Shown piece by piece: positions 58,088 to 64,000 of a DNA stretch of 64,000 nucleotides. This stretch comes from Zingiber officinale. Taxonomy: Eukaryota; Streptophyta; Magnoliopsida; Zingiberales; Zingiberaceae. Where the stretch lies: assembly GCF_018446385.1 (NCBI RefSeq), contig NC_056005.1:60300239-60364238 (forward strand). Direction: 5' to 3'. Under the pieces are notes generated by a model. It had not been told where the DNA came from. It ran no database searches and saw nothing but the letters and a program-made list of their open reading frames with translations. Each line of letters begins with the position of its first letter. The first letter of the stretch is position 1. The translations under genes were made by a program, and so were the position numbers.

Positions 58088-59913
58088 TGTTAGTTAGAGC
58101 CCTAGAGCCAATCATTTAATGATTGTTGTATGGACTCGTTGTATCATATTCTTATGTATATAAAGACATTTGTTTATGGTTATTATGCTTAGTTGTATTG
58201 GTGTCAAATAACTAAGTATAATAGCGTCCTTGAGTAGAAGGTTCTTACCTATATCAATCGATTGGTTGAATCGCTAGTGAGATGATATAGGGAAGACTAC
58301 TCTTAATCATTCCTAGTCAAGTATTAACATTCAGGGACAATGTTAATGTGACGAGACTAGCATGTAGGTCAACTCAATGATTAGATCTCACAAGTCATGG
58401 ATATGGAGATATCAAGTTGACACATGGGTATGAATTGGAGAATTTATACTGAATGACCCGCCATGAGAAAGTATCATGGATCGTTATATGAGTGTCATAT
58501 ACTTTCTCATGTGGCTATTAGTATGACTATTAGTCCTTGGACCTGAAGTCACCATGGCTCCCAACATAAGGAGTTACATACTTTGGCTTCGTCAAACGTC
58601 ACCCATAACTGGGTGGACTATAAAGGCGATTACTGGGTATGTAACAAATTACGCGGAGGGATGTGAGTGATGTAGATGGGATCTATCCCTCCTATATGAC
58701 AGGAGTGACATCATTATTCTTGATAGAGTGAGACCACTAAGTGCATGGTCATGCCCAAATGAGTCAATATGAGATGTTGAGCTCATTTGATTGAGTGAGT
58801 CTACTTGGGATTCAAGATTTAGATTGATTAGAGGATGACACGGTCTATGCCTCACATTGATCAATCTAGATGTCAAGGATAGAAGGACAATTGTCACATA
58901 TTGTGAAGAGTCACAATTAGTAGTCACAAGATGATGTTGGATCTCAACATTCTTGTAACTTGGGTAGTAATGATGTGTTGCTAGATACCGCTCATTACTT
59001 ATGCTTCTAAATGGGTTTAGGAGCATTGCCAACATTACAAGAACCTATAGGGTCACACACAAAGGGCAATTAGATGGAGATTAGGTTCATTTGATGAACC
59101 AAGAGGATTAGGTTCATGTGATGAACTAAATTGGATTAAGAGTAATCCAAATTAAACTAATTGAGTTGGACTCAATTTGGTTCATGTGTTAAATGAGTCT
59201 AATTTGGACTTAGACTCATTGAGCCAATTTAATTCAATGAATAAAGATTCATTAAATTAAAATTGACTTGAACCAATGGTTAGATTTGATCAACCATGGG
59301 AGAGAAGTGGTCAAGTTTGACTTGACTTGAGAGGAAGATGAAAGGTCAAGTTTGACTTGACCATTTCCACCTCAATTGTGAGTTGGCATTAAGTGGGCTA
59401 ACAATGATGTGCCACATCATCAAGGCTAGCATATGTATGTGCCACCTCATGAGGGAGACCAAGAGTTGTGAATCTTGGTATCCCATGGAGGTTTAAAAGG
59501 CTTTGAAGTGGCCGACCACTTTATGGTTGTGTGTGAGTTTCATTTTGCTTTGTGTAACCTCCTTCTTCTTCCTCTCTACCTTTCTTCTCTCCCTCTCCTC
59601 CACCATTGCTGATCCTCTAAGGTTGCTAGCACATCTTTAGAGGTTCTCTCCATCGATTTGTTCGTGTGGATATGCATAGAGGGTTGTACACTTGACAACC
59701 TTGAGATCCGGCGAACCTTGGACGAGCGGGATACGCGAAGGGCTTCGCTACAAAGGTATAAGTCTTTTCCTTGTAGATATAGTGTAGATCTAGGCTAGAA
59801 AACATGTAAATGAAGTTTTTATGAAATTTTATTACTTCGCACGGATCCGGTGGCATGGGATTCGGGGTTTCCGCAACACAAAAAGTGGTTTTTGCGGCCC
59901 GAAAAACCCAACA
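58088..59913 (+). repeat. 5' LTR of copia C (1,826 bp)
   Basis: Begins TGTTAGTTAGAGCCC and ends CCCAACA. The inverted repeat CATGAGAAAGTAT / ATACTTTCTCATG is exact at 58462-58474 and 58499-58511. Confidence 0.96.
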
Positions 59914-59926
59914 GTGGTATCAGAGT
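59914..59926 (+). other. primer binding site of copia C (tRNA-Met)
   Basis: GTGGTATCAGAGT follows the LTR directly. Confidence 0.93.
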
Positions 59927-61421
59927 CACGTGCGAAGCGTGTACGTGTTTTATTTGTATTTTTTATGAAAAAATATCAGTTCTGTAACTTTCTGTATATT
60001 TATGATTTTTATGTATTTTATGGGTATTTTTCTCGTAGAAGCGAAGCAATAAGTGTTTGAACACTTGTAGGCTTCGACTACCGAAAAACACCTTCTGAAT
60101 CGGCAAGGTCTCGCCCAAAATGATTTGGGACGGTGGGCTAAGGCACTGTAGGATCACTTAGGAACACTTTTGATGGTTATATCGCAATAAGGGGTGCTGC
60201 CCCTAACCCCGCAAGGGGCTTCGTTCCGCGATTGCGCCCGAAAATCGCTAATCGGGACCGCCGGGAAGTTGCGATTCATAAAATCATAAAAATATTAGAA
60301 AAATTATAGAAAATTATGGAAATCACATAATTTAGAATTATTTATCATTTTGTGATGGTCATGGCTCAAAGAACCCAATTTGATTGGAAATATGTGTTGA
60401 AATTCATAATATGGCCTGCGCGCCATTTTGTGTGTTTGTGCGTGTTGTACTTTATTCGCGACCTGCGCGTCGTGCCCTTCTATTTATATTCCTGTTGTAA
60501 AATAGTTTTAGACTCGATTGTAACTTGAGTTTCACCTTTTGTAATGTACAAAATTGGAGCGGTGGAAGGTCCACTCGAGACGGAGTTACGAGGAGGGTGC
60601 GAGCAACACATGACGGTCAAAGGGAGGAGCTTGAGGAAGCTATTGACCCTAGGTTGACCAACCGATCTTCTCATTGGCTTGAGAAGATCATAGTAGGGCC
60701 ATGACTAATCACAAAAATTTAATTAATTGCTTGTGTGTGTGTATGTGATGCATGCTAGATTAGTAATTAATTAGTGCCTTAACGATTAGATTAGATCTAA
60801 ATCATGCACATGATGCTCCTCCACGATTAGATTAGATCTAAATCGCGTATATGATACACATCATCGATTAGATTAGATCTCAATTGTGTCAACTCGAAAT
60901 GCCTACCATGTCGTGATACCCATCACTACCTCGATCACATGTTGTTGTTGAATCTGTCAAAGCAGAGCAACGCATATTATCTTGGTAGGGTGCGGAGGGA
61001 CAATCTTGGTCCCGCCTATCAACACATGGGTGAGTACAACTCAATTAGTTTGAGTAACTAGTTAACTCAATTAGATCGAGTTTAACTATAGGCATTTTTC
61101 AATGATTGGTAGATAGGTCAAAATCACATTTATATTAATTCTTGGGTGATTTAGCCAAAGCTAACTCAAGTTTTAATATATATGCAGATCTTGATCCTAT
61201 AAACAAGAGTTGCATAGAGATGTAATTGGTAATTAGTTACCTACCGATCATACTAAGTCTTGGGCGATTTAGCCAAAGCTAAGTCAAGGCGTAGTATTAT
61301 GTGGATCTTGTCCTACTTGAATTATAGAATTCAGTGGGAGCATCATTTAATTAAAGGCCTAATTAGATGATTAATTGGAATATGATATTTATTTTTCTAC
61401 ATTTTTCTGCTATAGATTACC
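59927..61421 (+). other. untranslated leader of copia C
   Basis: Shares with B a stem-loop at 60042-60076, three 41-bp GATTAGAT repeats (starting at 60784, 60825 and 60866) and two related stem-loops at 61131-61180 and 61250-61297. No coding sequence is seen. Confidence 0.8.
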
Positions 61422-62250
61422 ATGTCATCAAACATGAACTCCTTCTCCCTGCGTTCTGTCCTCGATAAGGACAAGCTCAATGGAGCTAACCTCCTGGACT
61501 GGTACAGGAACCTGAGAATAGTTCTCACACAAGAACGAAAACTGTACGTCCTGGAGCAGCCCATTCCTGAGGCACCTCCTGCCACTGCCACGCGAGCTGA
61601 TCGTGATGCTTACAAGAAGTATCAAGATGACGCATTAGATGTGTCATGTCTTATGCTCGTGACCATGAACTCTGAGCTTCAGAAGCAACATGAGTTGATG
61701 AGCGCTTATGATATGGTTGAACATCTTCGTCAACTATATCAAGGACAAGCGAGGCACGAGAGATTCGAGATCTCTAAGGCACTGTTTCAGTGCAAGATGC
61801 AAGATGGGACTCCCGTAGGCCCCTATGTACTCAAAATGATTGGGTACATAGAAAACCTACAGAGGTTGGGATTCCCACTTGGCCAAGAGCTGGCCACTGA
61901 CCTGATCTTGTAATCCTTGCCTGATAGCTATAGTCAATTTGTTCTAAATTACAACATGAACAAAATTGACAAGTCACTGCCTGAGCTGCTTACATTGTTA
62001 AGAACTGTTGAGCTCAACCTTAAGAAGGTTAAGCCCAACTCTATTCTGATGGTTTAGACACACAAGGGCAAGGGCAAGCCCAAAGGTAAGGGAAAGTCTC
62101 AAGCCAAGGGTAAAGGCAAGGCACTGAAACCCAAAGGAGGGGCTGCCAAGGATGCTACGTGCTTCCAATGGGCGGTCAGACCGGGCACTGGAAGAGGGAC
62201 TGCAAAGTGTACCTGGAAGATCTTAAGAAGAAGAGAAGTGAGACTTCCAC
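61422..62250 (+). pseudogene. copia C gag, with stops and a broken zinc knuckle
   Basis: The ATG at 61422 (MSSNMNSFSLRS) opens 163 codons to a TAA at about 61911, then the frame continues. A TAG lies in the Lys/Gly linker near 62055. In the CCHC knuckle, TGCTTCCAATGGGCGGT has one extra base relative to A, so the second Cys is lost and the frame shifts at 62168-62180. The QTGHWKRDCK half survives in the new frame. Confidence 0.93.
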
Positions 62251-63600
62251 TTCAGGTATATATGTTATAGAAGTCAATCTATCTATTTCTTCATCATGGG
62301 TATTAGATACCGGATGTGCTTCTCACATTTGTAGTAATGTGCAGACGTTGAGAAATAGCAGGGCATTGACGAAGGGCGAGGTGGACCTACGAGTAGGCAA
62401 TGGAGCACGGGTTGCTGCTATTGCTGTAGGAACTTATTCTCTATCTCTGCCCTCTGGGCTTGTACTAGAATTGGATGATTGTTGTTATGTGTCTGCTTTG
62501 ACTAAGGACATTATATTAGTTTCTTGTTTAGACAAGAAAGACTTTTCATTTATAATAAAGAACAAATGTGTTCAGTTTATTTAAATGATATGTTCTATTG
62601 TAGTGCACCTTTGATGAACGGACTCTATATTCTAGACCTTAAAAACCCTATCTATAACATAAGTACCAAGAGGTTCAAGTCAAATGACATGAACCAAACC
62701 TATATCTGGCAGTGTCGCTTAAGTCTTATAAATGACAAACGCTTATCCCAGCTCCGTAAGGATGGTTTGCTGGACTCATTTGATTTTGAATCATATGAGA
62801 CATGTGAGTCATGCCTACTAGGCAAGATGACCAAGACTCCCTTTAGTGGACACAGTGAGAGAGCGACTGACTTGTTAGGACTTATACATAGTGATGTATG
62901 TGGCCCTTTCAATGTCGCTGGCAGAGGTGGTTATAGGTACTTCATTACATTTACTGATGACTTCAGTAGATATGGTTATGTGTATATGATGACACATAAG
63001 TCAGTATCCTTTGAAAAGTTCAAGGAATTCAAGAATGAAGTAGAAAACCAGCTTGGCAAGAGTATTAAGATACTTCGATCAGATCGAGGTGGAGAATACT
63101 TAAGCCATGAGTTTAGTGACTATCTAGCAGAGTGTGGGATTCTATCTCAACTCACTCCTCCTGGAACACCACAGTGGAATGGTGTATCCGAAAGGAGGAA
63201 TCGTACCTTATTAGATATGGTATGATCTATGATGAGTCACACAGATCTTCCTATGTATCTTTGGGGCTATGCCCTAGACATAGCAGCCTTCATTCTCAAC
63301 CGAGTTTCATCTAAGGCTGTAATAAAGACACCATATAGGATATGGACTGGGAGAGATACCCAGGTGTTTTTATGAGGATTTGGGGTTGTGAGGCTTACGT
63401 TCGACGTCAAGTCTCGGACAAATTGGGACCCAAATCCGATAAGTCTTATTTTATTGGATATCCCAAGGAAACGAAGGGATATTACTTCTACATTCCTAGT
63501 CAACACAAGATAGTTGTGGCTAAGATTGGGGTATTTCTAGAAAGAGATTTTGTTTCTAGAAAGACTAGTGGGTGTACATTCGATCTTGAAGAAGTTCAAG
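62251..63600 (+). pseudogene. copia C protease, pre-integrase and integrase
   Basis: Protease: WVLDTGCASHIC near 62298-62333. A frameshift near 62560 leads into pre-integrase, where the zinc histidines are changed: WQCRLSLIN against WHCRLGHIN in A. CESCLLGK is kept. Integrase retains HSDVCGPF, SDRGGEYLSHEF and SERRNRTLLDM, so all DDE residues remain. A TGA at about 63223 and a one-base loss near 63370 break the C-terminal part. Confidence 0.93.
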
Positions 63601-64000
63601 ATGTGAACCATAGCACTGAAGCCTCGATGGAAGTTGAACTAGAACCACAAAGTGTTGTGGATGATGTTGTTCCACAAGGAGTTGAGGAACAACAACCAGT
63701 TCAAGTAGACCTACCTCTTCGCAGGTCTGATAGGGAACGTCATCAGCTTGAGAGATATTCATTTCTCTTGTCTGACCATGATGACGTTGTGCTCATTGAG
63801 GATGAGCCTACCTCCTATCAGAAAGCTGTGATGAGACCAGATTCTGAGAAATAGCTAGAGGCCATGAGATCCGAGATGGAATCCATGTACACTAACAAAG
63901 TATGGACTTTGGTTGATCCACCTGAAGGGGTCAAACCCATTGGGTGTAAGTAGGTCTTTAAGAGAAAGACTGATATGGATGAACTTATTTATAAGGGTCG
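63601..64000 (+). pseudogene. copia C reverse transcriptase, N-terminal part
   Basis: Open until TAG at 63852-63854, which replaces Trp in SEKWLEAM; B has the same TAG. Another TAG (Trp) lies near 63951 in GCKWVFK. The catalytic region is outside the window. Confidence 0.9.

Larger units (their letters stand above)
58088..64000 (+). mobile_element. Ty1-copia retrotransposon C, cut by the window end
   Basis: Same family as A and B. It has a 5' LTR (58088-59913), tRNA-Met primer site, leader, gag, protease, integrase and the beginning of reverse transcriptase. The 3' part lies outside the window. The 5-bp flank is AAAGT; its partner cannot be seen. Confidence 0.95.

Overview
This window is nuclear DNA from a flowering plant. 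It is almost wholly nested transposable elements, with no intact host gene. The evidence is Ty1-copia and Ty3-gypsy LTR retrotransposons with initiator-tRNA-Met (and one tRNA-Asp-like) primer sites, a CACTA transposon, and captured fragments of plant genes that still carry plant introns. The GC-rich first exon of one captured gene fits a monocot, but I cannot name the species. I saw no tRNA, rRNA or CRISPR locus.

Names used here: Z, a copia fragment; A, B and C, three copies of one copia family with LTRs of about 1.8 kb; F, a non-autonomous gag-only gypsy element; E, a CRM-like gypsy; D, a Tekay/Del-like chromovirus.

1-1739 is Z, cut off at its reverse transcriptase. 1740-10759 is A (minus strand, TSD ATTCA). 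10765-10791 is a sliver of the F LTR. 10792-19673 is B (plus strand, TSD CAATC). A and B lie head to head, 32 bp apart. 19679-24822 is the rest of the F 3' LTR and its interior. F is on the minus strand, has one broken gag-like gene and no pol. Its 5' LTR is split into three pieces, 24823-25048, 48185-49225 and 54817-55549.

The first gap in that LTR is a CACTA element (25049-48184) holding exons from three host genes, all on the minus strand: a DUF630/632 family gene, an SC35-like splicing factor and a SECRET AGENT-type O-GlcNAc transferase. The CACTA was split by E (28147-45206, minus), and E by D (32020-42736, plus, TSD CTAGT). F, CACTA, E and D therefore form a four-level nest. Without E the CACTA would be about 6.1 kb.

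The second gap is a solo LTR of the A/B/C family (49226-54811, TSD TTTTG). It contains a 3.75-kb solo LTR of another family (50464-54211, TSD GATAG) with ten 145-bp tandem units. 55550-58087 is a decayed SIRE-like copia LTR, primer site and gag. 58088-64000 is C, which runs off the window.

None of the coding regions looks functional: the retrotransposon genes carry stops and frameshifts, many explained by C-to-T change. The item most worth attention is the CACTA with three captured genes, two of which lie in the same reading frame with one stop between them.
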